Below, piece after piece: positions 1-7,520 of a DNA stretch of 64,000 nucleotides; position 1 is the first letter of the stretch, and each line of letters begins with the position of its first letter. Origin of the DNA: Azospirillum oleiclasticum (GTDB lineage Bacteria > Pseudomonadota > Alphaproteobacteria > Azospirillales > Azospirillaceae); contig NZ_JABFFR010000015.1 of the NCBI RefSeq assembly GCF_013423485.1, positions 124,001 through 188,000 of the forward strand. The letters are read 5' to 3'. The translations under genes were made by a program, and so were the position numbers. The notes below the pieces were generated by a model. That model saw nothing but the letters and a program-made list of their open reading frames with translations, was not told where the DNA came from and ran no database searches.

Positions 1-1151
1 AATTCCTCACCCGTCCCGCGCCGGGCATCATCGCCGCGCTCTTCTGCGGCTATCTCGCCGTCGGACTGCCGCTGCCGGTGATCCCGCTCTTTGTCCATGA
101 TAAGCTCGGCTTCAGCACGCTCGTCGTCGGTCTGGTGATCGGGATCCAGTTTCTGGCGACCGTGCTGACGCGAGGCTATGCAGGCCGTCTCACCGACCAG
201 CATGGCGGCAAGCGCTCGGCGCTGCAGGGCGCGGCGGTCAGCGCGCTCGCAGGCCTGCTCTATTTCGTTGCGGCGATGCCCGGTCTTTCTCCCACAGCCA
301 GCCTTGCGATCGCCGTCGTGGGCCGGCTTGCGGCCGGTCTCGGCGAGAGCCAATTCGTCACCGGCTGCGTGTCCTGGTCGATCGCCTCGGTGGGGCCCGG
401 GCGCGCCGGCATGTCGATGTCCTGGACCGGCATCGCCATGTTCGCCGCGCTCGCCATCGGCGCACCGATCGGCATGCTGCTCTACCAGAGCTATGGCCTC
501 GAGGTTGCGATGATCGCCTGCATCGTCGCGCCGCTTGTGGCCGCCGCCGTCGCGATACGCGAGATCTCTTACGCCACGCCCGCCGGTCCCCGGCTGCCCT
601 TTTACAGGGTCATCGGCCAGATCTGGCGTGAGGGGCTTGGCCTGATGCTGCAGGGCGTCGGCCTCTTGGGCCTGACGGCCTTCTCCTCGCTCTATTTCGC
701 GGCGCGACACTGGGACAATGCCGGTCTCGTCATGACCGCCTTCGGCATCGGCTTCATCTTCGTGCGGGGCGTCCTCGGACATCTGCCCGACCGGATGAGC
801 GGCTATCGCGTCGCGCTGTGGTCGCTGGTGATCGAAGCTGTCGGCCAAGCGATGATCTGGTTCGCCCCTAATGACGTGATGGCGCTTGCCGGCGCGCTGG
901 TCACCGGGCTCGGCTGCGCGCTCATTTTCCCGTCCCTCGGCGTCGAAGCGCTGAAGCGCGTGCTGCCGGCCAATCGCGGCAGCGCCATGGGCGCCTTCGT
1001 CGCCTTCCTCGACATCGCCTACGGCTTCTCGGGGCCGGTTGCGGGCGTCATTGCCGGGCGGTTCGGCTACGCCGCCGTCTACCTCTTCGGCGCGGGCTGC
1101 GCATTGGCAGGTGCGACGTTGGTCGTCACAGCCCGCAGTCCGCAATCCTGA
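1..1151 (+). CDS. MFS transporter (YfcJ/YhhS-like), 5' end cut by window edge
   Basis: The frame is open from base 3 to the stop at 1149-1151, so the gene starts before the window; a GTG at 78 is internal to a conserved stretch (GYLAVGLPLPVIPLFV) and is not the likely start. The product is an inner-membrane major facilitator protein with repeated hydrophobic helices. After an early helix comes the loop RGYAGRLTDQHGGKR, which fits the MFS motif-A region, and a second domain follows from about residue 190. The overall look resembles the YfcJ/YhhS group of arabinose/drug-efflux-like exporters. The substrate cannot be read from sequence. The SDR gene follows after 24 bases and is probably co-transcribed. 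The family call is fairly sure; the subgroup is less so. Confidence 0.8.
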   Translation, partial: FLTRPAPGIIAALFCGYLAVGLPLPVIPLFVHDKLGFSTLVVGLVIGIQFLATVLTRGYAGRLTDQHGGKRSALQGAAVSALAGLLYFVAAMPGLSPTASLAIAVVGRLAAGLGESQFVTGCVSWSIASVGPGRAGMSMSWTGIAMFAALAIGAPIGMLLYQSYGLEVAMIACIVAPLVAAAVAIREISYATPAGPRLPFYRVIGQIWREGLGLMLQGVGLLGLTAFSSLYFAARHWDNAGLVMTAFGIGFIFVRGVLGHLPDRMSGYRVALWSLVIEAVGQAMIWFAPNDVMALAGALVTGLGCALIFPSLGVEALKRVLPANRGSAMGAFVAFLDIAYGFSGPVAGVIAGRFGYAAVYLFGAGCALAGATLVVTARSPQS

Positions 1152-1175
1152 AACACTCCCGAAAGGAGAAAACTC

Positions 1176-1949
1176 GTGTCACGCATTTTCATTTCCGGCT
1201 CTTCTGCGGGCCTCGGGCTGATGGCCGCGGAATTGCTTGTCGAGAAAGGTCACGAGGTCGTCCTCCATGCCCGCAATAGCGATCGGGCGAAGAACGCCCG
1301 CAAGGCACTGCCGGAAGCCGATGCGATCGTCACGGGTGACGTCGCGACCATCGCCGGTGCCCAGGACATAGCCGCGCAGGTCAATGCCCTCGGCAAGTTC
1401 GACGCGATCATCCACAATGCCGCCGTCGGCTACCGCGAGGCGCACCGCGTGACCGCCGATGGCCTGCCGCATGTCTTTGCGATCAACACGCTATCCGCCT
1501 ACATCCTGACGGCACTGATCGAGTGCCCGAAGCGGCTCGTCTATCTGTCGTCGGCGATGCACCATCACGCCGACGCCAATCTCGACGACATCCTGTGGAA
1601 GAAGCGGCGCTGGAACGGCTCGGAAGCATATGCCGAGAGCAAGCTGCACGTTGCCATGCTGGCCTTCGCCGTCGCACGCCGTTGGCCGGACGTCTTCTCC
1701 AACTCTCTCGAGCCGGGCTGGGTACCTACAAAGATGGGCGGCCCTAGCGCTCCCGATGACATGGAGCAATCGCATCTGACGCAAGCTTGGCTCGCGGCCG
1801 GCGATGATCCCAAGGCCGACGTGACGGGCAAGTATTTCTACCACATGGAGCGCAGGGAGCCGAATCCGCAGGCGCTCGATCCGAACTTGCAGGATCGCTT
1901 GATCGAGATCTGCGCCGGGATTTCGGGCGTGGCGCTGCCCAAGGCGTAA
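1176..1949 (+). CDS. SDR family NAD(P)-dependent oxidoreductase
   Basis: A 257-residue short-chain dehydrogenase/reductase with a Rossmann fold. The N-terminal nucleotide-binding loop is SGSSAGLG (a TGxxxGxG variant, residues 7-14). There is an NAA motif near residue 71 and a Ser followed by YAESK (YxxxK) as the catalytic Ser/Tyr/Lys set. An AAAGGAGA-type ribosome site precedes the start. It lies 24 bases after the MFS gene and 14 bases before the start of a further gene that is now truncated, so it was probably the middle gene of a three-gene operon. The substrate is unknown. SDRs next to MFS exporters often act on small carbonyl compounds, but that is only context. Confidence 0.85.
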   Translation: MSRIFISGSSAGLGLMAAELLVEKGHEVVLHARNSDRAKNARKALPEADAIVTGDVATIAGAQDIAAQVNALGKFDAIIHNAAVGYREAHRVTADGLPHVFAINTLSAYILTALIECPKRLVYLSSAMHHHADANLDDILWKKRRWNGSEAYAESKLHVAMLAFAVARRWPDVFSNSLEPGWVPTKMGGPSAPDDMEQSHLTQAWLAAGDDPKADVTGKYFYHMERREPNPQALDPNLQDRLIEICAGISGVALPKA

Positions 1950-1963
1950 GAAGGACGATTCCC

Positions 1964-1987
1964 ATGAAACTCAAGAACCGCTCCTGA
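1964..1987 (+). pseudogene. 5' stub of a third operon gene, cut off after 7 codons
   Basis: A good ribosome site (AAGGA at about 1951) and ATG at 1964 begin a frame reading MKLKNRS that runs into TGA at 1985-1987. This N-terminus is typical of another SDR protein (such starts usually continue with a VLITGG-like strand), but no such continuation follows. The next stretch leads into an IS3-type transposase remnant. I read this as the surviving 5' end of the next gene in the MFS-SDR operon, broken by a past insertion or deletion. The SDR assignment of the lost gene is inference from seven residues. Confidence 0.45.
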
Positions 1988-2078
1988 TCCCCCGACCGCC
2001 CGTTGCCCAGGGGGGCCCACAACCAAAAGCATGGCTGGGTTTTCGAAGCCGATGGTGGTTGGTTTTTCGAGTCCGATT

Positions 2079-2310
2079 GACACTCTACAAGGCCGAGGTG
2101 ATCCATCGGCGTGGGCCATGGCGCTCCTTCGAGGCCATCGATTACGCCACCCTGGAATGGGTTGATTGGTTCAACCACCGGCGGATCCTGGGACCCATCG
2201 GCAACATCCCGCCAGCCGAAGCCGAGGCACGTTTCCACACCATGACGGACACACCGGCATTGGTCGCCTGACTCAAACCAAACTGCCTCCGACAATCCCG
2301 GCGCGCTTCA
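2079..2310 (+). mobile_element. IS3-family transposase 3' remnant with right end
   Basis: The frame ending at TGA 2269-2271 contains LYKAEVIHRRGPWRSFEA, WVDWFNHRRILGPIGNIPPAEAE and ends in PALVA. This is the C-terminal part of an IS3-family OrfB (DDE integrase), past the catalytic core. Only about 60 residues survive, and homology begins abruptly near 2085. Bases after the stop (CTGCCTCCGACAATCCCGG then GCGCTTCA, to about 2310) resemble the right terminal inverted repeat of IS3-group elements. No left end, OrfA or catalytic residues remain, so the element is dead. It separates the MFS-SDR operon from the TetR-hydrolase locus. Bases 2311-2458 hold no gene that I can see. Confidence 0.75.
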
Positions 2311-2458
2311 TGGGGCTGCGTGGGGCAGGGAACTGGACGACGGTCCCAACATTCGCGATACCGCGGCGCAGGATATTGATAACCCCAACTCATGTAGACG
2401 TTACCACCGCGTCAGAGACGCCTCATCGGCAGTTGATGATTCGGACTCTCGAAAAGTT

Positions 2459-3124
2459 TCAACCTCCGTTGATGCCGGTGCGGTTCAGTGCCGTTTCTAA
2501 CCGCGGCTGAGAGCGCACGCGCAATTCGCCCGATCGGATGCGTGCCATCACACCGCCAACGACTTCTTCGACAACATGATCGAGGTCAGACCGCGTGGCG
2601 CCATCACGCGCCTGGACCGACAGTCCCTGCAGGACGGTGACCAGGAAACGCGCAAGCGGGACGGCGGCGGCGTCATCGAGCCAGCGCTTGAGCGCGCCGG
2701 TGATCGTGGCGTGCATTCCGCGCCGCCGGTCCGCCACGTCGGACGCGAGTTCCGCGTGCTCGCGCGCGCACTGGATCATGCCGGTCGAGACCATGCATCC
2801 GCCTTCTCCGCGAGGGTCGGTGACCGCGTCAACGGCGTTGCGCAAAAGGCGCGACACCGTGCCTTCGAGCGTTTCGTCGGCATCCAGATCGCTCAGCGCA
2901 CCCGGAAGGCCACCATAGTGGTCGAGCGCTTCGCGATAGAGCCCCGCCTTGCTGCCGAAGGCGGCGTAGAGGCTGGGCGGCGCGATCCCGATGGCGTTCG
3001 TAAGGTCGTTGATGGAAACCCCTTCGTAGCCGTGCCGCCAGAACAGCCGCATGGCGGTCCGGATCGCCTGATCCCGGTCGAAGGTCCGCGGGCCGCGGCG
3101 GCGTGATGGAGGATGTGTGTCCAT
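2459..3124 (-). CDS. TetR/AcrR family transcriptional regulator
   Basis: A repressor of about 221 residues. The N-terminal helix-turn-helix region shows FDRDQAIRTAMRLFWRHGYEG, then SINDLTNAIGIAPPSLYAAFGSKAGLYREAL, the classic TetR DNA-binding module. The C-terminal ligand domain is TetR_C-like (GCMVSTGMIQCAREHAEL). I prefer the ATG at 3124 over an upstream TTG at 3160 because it gives the usual short arm before the HTH. It is divergent from two alpha/beta hydrolase genes. A palindrome lies in the shared upstream region and a copy of one half overlaps its own start, so it probably represses itself and the hydrolases. The inducer is unknown. Confidence 0.88.
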   Translation of the reverse strand: MDTHPPSRRRGPRTFDRDQAIRTAMRLFWRHGYEGVSINDLTNAIGIAPPSLYAAFGSKAGLYREALDHYGGLPGALSDLDADETLEGTVSRLLRNAVDAVTDPRGEGGCMVSTGMIQCAREHAELASDVADRRRGMHATITGALKRWLDDAAAVPLARFLVTVLQGLSVQARDGATRSDLDHVVEEVVGGVMARIRSGELRVRSQPRLETALNRTGINGG

Positions 3125-3186
3125 AGCGATCACTACAAACCGCTTGACAGCGGAACGCAAGCGCGTAGTTTGTAGCGATCACTACA
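3122..3186. promoter_or_regulatory. Divergent promoter with two TetR operator copies
   Basis: The 13-base element AGCGATCACTACA occurs at 3125-3137 and 3174-3186. The second copy is part of a near-perfect palindrome, TGTAGCGATCACTACA, at 3171-3186. A sigma70-like promoter for the plus-strand hydrolase is visible: TTGACA at 3144-3149, a 16-base spacer and TAGTTT at 3166-3171, immediately abutting the palindrome. Binding there would block RNA polymerase, and the other copy overlaps the regulator's start. The repeats and palindrome are seen directly; their use by the adjacent TetR protein is inferred. Confidence 0.65.
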
Positions 3187-3199
3187 GACAAGGACCATC

Positions 3200-4042
3200 A
3201 TGTCGGATCCGTCATCCCGGACCGCCCGGTCGGGCGATCACTTCACGGTGTCCACGCCCGACGGGCTGACGCTCGCCGCCACCACGCACGGCCCGACCTC
3301 CGGACCGGAAATCCTGCTGGTCCATGGACTTGGGCAGAGCCGGCTGAGCTGGTCGCGCCAGACCGCCGGCACGCTCGCGGAGACCTGCCGGATCGTCAGC
3401 TACGACCTGCGCGGGCACGGCGATTCATCGAAGCCGGACGACGTCGCCGCCTATGCCGACCCCGCGCTGTGGGCGGCGGACCTGCACGCCGTCATCGAGG
3501 CTGCGGGCCTTTCCCGGCCCATCATCGTGGGATGGTCGCTCGGCGGGCTCGTCGCCGGCCATTACCTCAAGCGCTACGGACTGGATCGGATCGCCGGCCT
3601 CAACCTGGTCGGCGCCGTGACCAGGCTGGCGCCCGAGCTTCTGGGACAGGCGGCACTCGCCCATGTCGAAGCGCTGTCGTCCGCCGACTTCGCCGAGCGC
3701 GCCGACGCCATCGCGAGCTTCCTTGCCGCCTGCTTCGCCGTGCCACCGCCGGACGCGGATTTCCGGCGCATGCTGGTCTTCAACGGCATGGTGCCGCGGG
3801 CGGTGCAGTTGGCCGTGCCGACGCTCGACGACGACGGGCTCGACGATGTCTGGGCGACGGTGCCCCGCCTGCTGGTCACCTGGGGCGACGAGGAACGCCA
3901 CACGCGGTTCGAAATGTCGCAGCGCGTCCTGGATCTCAATCCGGCGGCCCGCATGTCGGTCTTCGAGGGCGCCGCGCACGTGCCCTTCTACGAGCGCCCC
4001 GAGCGCTTCAACCGCGAACTCGCGGCCTTCGCGCACGCCTGA
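3200..4042 (+). CDS. Alpha/beta fold hydrolase
   Basis: A cytoplasmic 280-residue serine hydrolase. It has the oxyanion region LLVHGLGQS (about 39-47), the DLRGHGDSSKPD loop (69-80) typical of this superfamily, the nucleophile elbow GWSLGG with Ser113, an acid candidate in VTWGDEE, and the catalytic His in GAAHVPFYERPE near the C-terminus. The ATG at 3200 follows AAGGA by a normal spacing. It is the first gene behind the TetR-controlled promoter and is followed by a second hydrolase 24 bases later. The substrate (ester, lactone or diketone) cannot be told. Confidence 0.85.
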   Translation: MSDPSSRTARSGDHFTVSTPDGLTLAATTHGPTSGPEILLVHGLGQSRLSWSRQTAGTLAETCRIVSYDLRGHGDSSKPDDVAAYADPALWAADLHAVIEAAGLSRPIIVGWSLGGLVAGHYLKRYGLDRIAGLNLVGAVTRLAPELLGQAALAHVEALSSADFAERADAIASFLAACFAVPPPDADFRRMLVFNGMVPRAVQLAVPTLDDDGLDDVWATVPRLLVTWGDEERHTRFEMSQRVLDLNPAARMSVFEGAAHVPFYERPERFNRELAAFAHA

Positions 4043-4066
4043 CCGGGACAGCCAGGACACACCCGC

Positions 4067-4987
4067 ATGACTCCCATCACCCACCCCGCGGCATCGCCCG
4101 CCTTCTATCCCGGTTTCCGGCGTCTAGACGCGGAAGCCGCGGGCGTCCGGTTCGCGGGCGTCGTCGGGGGCGAGGGGCCGCCGGTGCTGCTTCTGCACGG
4201 CTACCCGCAGACGCACATCGCCTGGCGCAAGGTCGCCCCCGACCTCGCGCGGTCCCACACCCTCGTGATCCCCGACCTGCCGGGCTACGGCGGCAGCCGG
4301 CCGGACACCATGCAGCCGCGCTGGACCAAGAGGCGGGTCGCGGCCTCCCTCGTCGCCCTGATGCAGAGCCTGGGGCACCAGCGCTTCGCGGTGGTCGGGC
4401 ACGACCGCGGCGCCCGGGTCGGCTATCGGCTGGTGCTGGATCATCCCGATGCGGTGGTGGCCTTCTCCTCGCTGACGGTGGTGCCGACGGCGGACGCCCT
4501 GTCGGGGGTCGATCACCGCTTCTCGCGGAAGAACTTCCACTGGTTCTTCCTCGCACAGGACGCCGATCTTCCCGAGCGTCTGCTCGCCGCCGCGCCGGAC
4601 GCGTTCATCGATCGCGCCCTGGCCTCGATGGCGGGCGGGCTGGAGCGGGTCGAGCCCGCGGCGCTCGACGTCTACCGTGCGGCCTTCCGCGATCCGGCCG
4701 TCCGCCATGCGATCTGCGAGGACTACCGCGCGGCGCTGACCGAGGACTTGGCGCTGGACACGGCGGACCGGGCGGCGGGCCGCAAGCTCGCCTGTCCGGT
4801 CCAGGTCCTCTGGCCCGCCGCGGAGGAGAGGCCGGACCCGGTCACGGTCTGGTCGGGCTGGGCCGACGACGTGACGGGCATGCCGACCAGCGGCGGCCAC
4901 CTGCAGCCGGAGGACGCGCCCGACGAGGTCCTTGCCGCGTTGCGGCCTTTCCTGGGGACCCATGCACGAGGGCGTGCCCCGGCTTGA
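4067..4987 (+). CDS. Alpha/beta hydrolase, haloacetate (fluoroacetate) dehalogenase-like
   Basis: 306 residues. The nucleophile elbow is VVGHDRGARVG with Asp113 in place of Ser, as in dehalogenases and epoxide hydrolases, and Arg114/Arg117 match the carboxylate-binding arginines of fluoroacetate dehalogenases. HGYPQTHIAWRKVAP (44-58) and DLPGYGGSRPD (70-80) fit the same family. The halide-site pair His-Trp is present in NFHWFFLAQ. The terminal catalytic His is in GGHLQPEDAP. Known family members hydrolyse the C-halogen bond of haloacetates through an Asp ester. It is co-transcribed with the preceding hydrolase under TetR control. An epoxide hydrolase role is the main alternative. Confidence 0.75.
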   Translation: MTPITHPAASPAFYPGFRRLDAEAAGVRFAGVVGGEGPPVLLLHGYPQTHIAWRKVAPDLARSHTLVIPDLPGYGGSRPDTMQPRWTKRRVAASLVALMQSLGHQRFAVVGHDRGARVGYRLVLDHPDAVVAFSSLTVVPTADALSGVDHRFSRKNFHWFFLAQDADLPERLLAAAPDAFIDRALASMAGGLERVEPAALDVYRAAFRDPAVRHAICEDYRAALTEDLALDTADRAAGRKLACPVQVLWPAAEERPDPVTVWSGWADDVTGMPTSGGHLQPEDAPDEVLAALRPFLGTHARGRAPA

Positions 4988-4995
4988 CCGACGCC

Positions 4996-5015
4996 CGCCC
5001 CGGTCAGCCGGGGCG
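4996..5015. terminator. Hairpin between convergent genes
   Basis: A perfect 8-base stem (CGCCCCGG / CCGGGGCG) with a four-base loop TCAG lies between the plus-strand dehalogenase-like gene and the minus-strand operon end. The loop contains the stop codon of the minus-strand gene. There is no clear T-run on either side, so termination strength is uncertain. Confidence 0.4.
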
Positions 5016-5816
5016 CAGGCGCCGCATCGACTCCGTAAGGTCGTCGATCGGATCGGGGGAAATCACCTCCAGGATCGCGGTGCCGGCAAAGGCCAACTCG
5101 TCCAGGGTCGCCAGGACGGCCTTGAAATCCACGGTCCCGCTCCCGACCCGGTCGTGGCGCCACGCCTTGCGGGTGCCATCGGACAGGTGGACTTGCCCGA
5201 GGCGGGACGCTGCGCTGCGCAGCGCGTCCGCCTGTGTCTCCCCGACGAATTCCGCGTTGGCGACGTCATAGGCGATGAGCAGCCGCGGATCCGCGATGCC
5301 GTCCATGAAGGCGAGCATCCCGGGCGTGGTCGGGATCGGCGTCAGCGGGTGGAGCTCGACGAGGAGGTGCTGGCCGGTGTCCTCCGTCATCCGCAGCAGC
5401 CGCTCCAGGCTGTCGCGCAGCCAGCCCAGCGTGTCGGCCGGCTTCGGCGGAAGCAGGGTGGACACGCGGCCCGGCACCACGACCACGTTGTGCACGCCCA
5501 GATCCGCGGCGAGCCGGAAGGTCTCCCGGTACAGCCGCACGGAGAAGTCGCGCACCTCGGCGACGCAGCTCGCCAGATTGACGTCCAGGGCCGGCAGGTT
5601 CAGGGAGTCGATGCGCAGTCCTTCGTCCGAAAGGCCGCGGGCGAGGTCGGCGCGGGCGGAGGGGGACAGCTCGTCGTACCAGAGATGCCCGGGTGCCAGA
5701 ATGACGTCGAAGTCGTTCAGGCCCAGGGTCTGCATGGCGCGCAGAGCCGGCAGCAGCGGCCGGTCCCACATGAAGGAGAAGGTGCTGCCGCCCAGCGGCC
5801 GGTGGTGGGTCGTCAT
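5004..5816 (-). CDS. TIM-barrel sugar isomerase/epimerase-like protein (distal operon gene)
   Basis: 270 residues, AP-endonuclease-2/xylose-isomerase-like TIM barrel. Candidate metal ligands are in LLVELHPL (Glu, His), AYDVANAEF (Asp), GQVHLSDGTR (His, Asp) and TAILEVISPD (Glu). The family includes hexose and inosose isomerases and also 3-dehydroshikimate dehydratases. The start ATG at 5816 overlaps the stop of the AroE-like gene (ATGA); further upstream in-frame ATGs lie inside that gene. Pairing with a shikimate-dehydrogenase-like protein makes a dehydroshikimate-type dehydratase role attractive. That is inference; the sequence alone shows only the superfamily. Confidence 0.75.
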   Translation of the reverse strand: MTTHHRPLGGSTFSFMWDRPLLPALRAMQTLGLNDFDVILAPGHLWYDELSPSARADLARGLSDEGLRIDSLNLPALDVNLASCVAEVRDFSVRLYRETFRLAADLGVHNVVVVPGRVSTLLPPKPADTLGWLRDSLERLLRMTEDTGQHLLVELHPLTPIPTTPGMLAFMDGIADPRLLIAYDVANAEFVGETQADALRSAASRLGQVHLSDGTRKAWRHDRVGSGTVDFKAVLATLDELAFAGTAILEVISPDPIDDLTESMRRLRPG

Positions 5817-6616
5817 GCGTCCGCCTTTCCCGTCAGGAACGCGACCATCAGGTCGAGTTGCGCGTCGAACATGTCGATGCCGGTCTGGACCGTGGCGCCA
5901 GCGGCGTGGGCGCGGACCAGAAGTGGTGTGATCTCCGGCGCGGTGACCACGTCGCCGACGTGCATGCCGGCCGACAGCCCGGCGGCGTCCACCGGCAGCG
6001 GGTCCTCCGGCCGCATCCCTGCCGGGGTCGCGTTCACGACGATGTCGAACCCCGACGGATCGGCCGAGCCGGCGCGGGCCGCCGCGAATCCCTCCCGGCG
6101 CAGCTCGGCGACCAGGGCATCCCGGCGCCCGGCGTCGCTGTCGTGGATGGCGAGATCCGCCGGGCCGGCTCCCGCGAGCGCCAGAGCGATGGCACGGCCC
6201 GCACCCCCGGCCCCGACGTGCAGGATCCGGCGTCCGGCGGCGTCCTGCCCCGCCCGGCGCATGGCACGCAGGAAGCTCACGCCGTCGAGCATGTCGCCAT
6301 GCCATGCGCCGTCGGCCCCGCGCCGCATCAGGTTGACCGCACCGAGGAAGCGGGCGCGCTCGCTGGCCGTGGCGCAATGGCGGTGCGCGGCGAACTTGTG
6401 CGGCACGGTCGCGATGATGCCATCGAGGTTCCGAACCGGCCCCAACGCGGTGATCAGGGCGTCCACGTCGTCGGCCGTGACGTGCACCGGGACGACGATG
6501 ATGTCATGGCCGCGCTCGCGCAACGCGGCTGTCAGCCGGCCGGGGGCCTTCACCTGGGCGATCGGATCGCCGACGATGACGATGACGCGGGTGGCGCCGC
6601 TCAGTTCGATGGTCAT
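5813..6616 (-). CDS. Shikimate dehydrogenase-like (AroE superfamily) oxidoreductase
   Basis: 267 residues with both AroE domains. In the N-terminal substrate domain, GDPIAQVKAP takes the place of the usual GxPIxHSxSP shikimate-binding loop, VPHK supplies the catalytic Lys74, and GDMLDGVSF supplies Asp111. The NAD(P) domain has GAGGAGRAI, then NATPAGM, and ends with the TGIDMFDAQ helix. The change at the Ser-rich shikimate loop (QVKAP, no SxS pair) suggests an altered substrate rather than housekeeping aromatic synthesis. Its place in a catabolic operon agrees with a role in quinate/shikimate-like alicyclic oxidation. Overlaps on both sides (ATGA) show tight coupling. Confidence 0.8.
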   Translation of the reverse strand: MTIELSGATRVIVIVGDPIAQVKAPGRLTAALRERGHDIIVVPVHVTADDVDALITALGPVRNLDGIIATVPHKFAAHRHCATASERARFLGAVNLMRRGADGAWHGDMLDGVSFLRAMRRAGQDAAGRRILHVGAGGAGRAIALALAGAGPADLAIHDSDAGRRDALVAELRREGFAAARAGSADPSGFDIVVNATPAGMRPEDPLPVDAAGLSAGMHVGDVVTAPEITPLLVRAHAAGATVQTGIDMFDAQLDLMVAFLTGKADA

Positions 6617-7503
6617 GCGGGTCCTCCCGGCGGGGCAGGGCAGGGGCCGGCGGGCGCCAACCGGAAATCGTAGGAGAGCTCGACGTAAGCCTCCGGCACG
6701 ACGCGGCCGTCCGGGGCGGTGCCGGGCGGGTGATCGACCAGATCGACGATGATCGAGTCCTTCACCCCGAACACGACATCGGAATCGAGGTAGGGGTCGC
6801 CGGCGATGAACAGATGCGTCACCAGCGGTTCGAAGCCGGCGGCGGTGACGATGAAATGGACGTGCGCCGGGCGGTAGGGGTGGCGTCCCTGTGCCGCCAG
6901 CATGGCACCGACGGTGCCGTCATGCGGAATCGGGTAGCTGGACGGGCGCACCGACCAGAACCGGAAACGCCCTTCGGCGTCGGTCAACAGGCGACCCCGA
7001 CCGGCCCGCGCTTCCGGCGCGTGCTGCACATCGTAGAAGCCGCCCTCGTCGGCGTGCCAGACGTCGAGCACCGCTCCGCGGAGCGGACGTCCGTCGGTGC
7101 CGGCGACCATGCCGCGGACCAGCATCGGCGTGCCCGTCATGCCGCCGGAGATATCGGCGCCGTCCGCGAACTCCCGTGGGCCTTCGACGTAGAACGGGCC
7201 GAGCACGGTGGTCTCGGTCGCTCCGGCGGGCTTGCGGTGGTTGATCGCGTCGACCAGCATGGACACGCCAAGCGCATCCGACAGCAGGATGAACTCCTGC
7301 CGTGTCTGCGTGCAGAGGTGGCCGGTCCTGGTCAGGAAGCCGATCGCGGCGCTCCATTCCTCCTGCGTCGGCTCGATCTCCCGCACGAAGGCGTGCAGAT
7401 GCCGGACCAGCGCCTCGCTGATGTGGCGGACGCGCGGGTCCGGCGTGGCCTGGAGCCGTTGCAGGACGGCCCCGGTGATGGTCGTTTCGCTGAAATTGCG
7501 CAT
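6613..7503 (-). CDS. Intradiol ring-cleavage dioxygenase, hydroxyquinol 1,2-dioxygenase type
   Basis: 296 residues. An N-terminal helical dimerisation domain (about 1-100) precedes the intradiol catalytic domain. The four Fe(III) ligands are visible: Tyr157 (WHADEGGFYD), Tyr190 (SSYPIP), His214 and His216 (RPAHVHF). The FGVKDSI and THLFIAGDPYLDSD motifs and the adjacent maleylacetate reductase fit the hydroxyquinol subgroup, which opens 1,2,4-trihydroxybenzene to maleylacetate. Catechol or chlorocatechol specificity is less likely because no muconate cycloisomerase is present. The ATG at 7503 is chosen because the dimerisation domain begins there; upstream frame is only read-through into the next gene. 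Confidence 0.88.
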   Translation of the reverse strand: MRNFSETTITGAVLQRLQATPDPRVRHISEALVRHLHAFVREIEPTQEEWSAAIGFLTRTGHLCTQTRQEFILLSDALGVSMLVDAINHRKPAGATETTVLGPFYVEGPREFADGADISGGMTGTPMLVRGMVAGTDGRPLRGAVLDVWHADEGGFYDVQHAPEARAGRGRLLTDAEGRFRFWSVRPSSYPIPHDGTVGAMLAAQGRHPYRPAHVHFIVTAAGFEPLVTHLFIAGDPYLDSDVVFGVKDSIIVDLVDHPPGTAPDGRVVPEAYVELSYDFRLAPAGPCPAPPGGPA

Positions 7504-7520
7504 GGAATGTTCCCCCGCCG

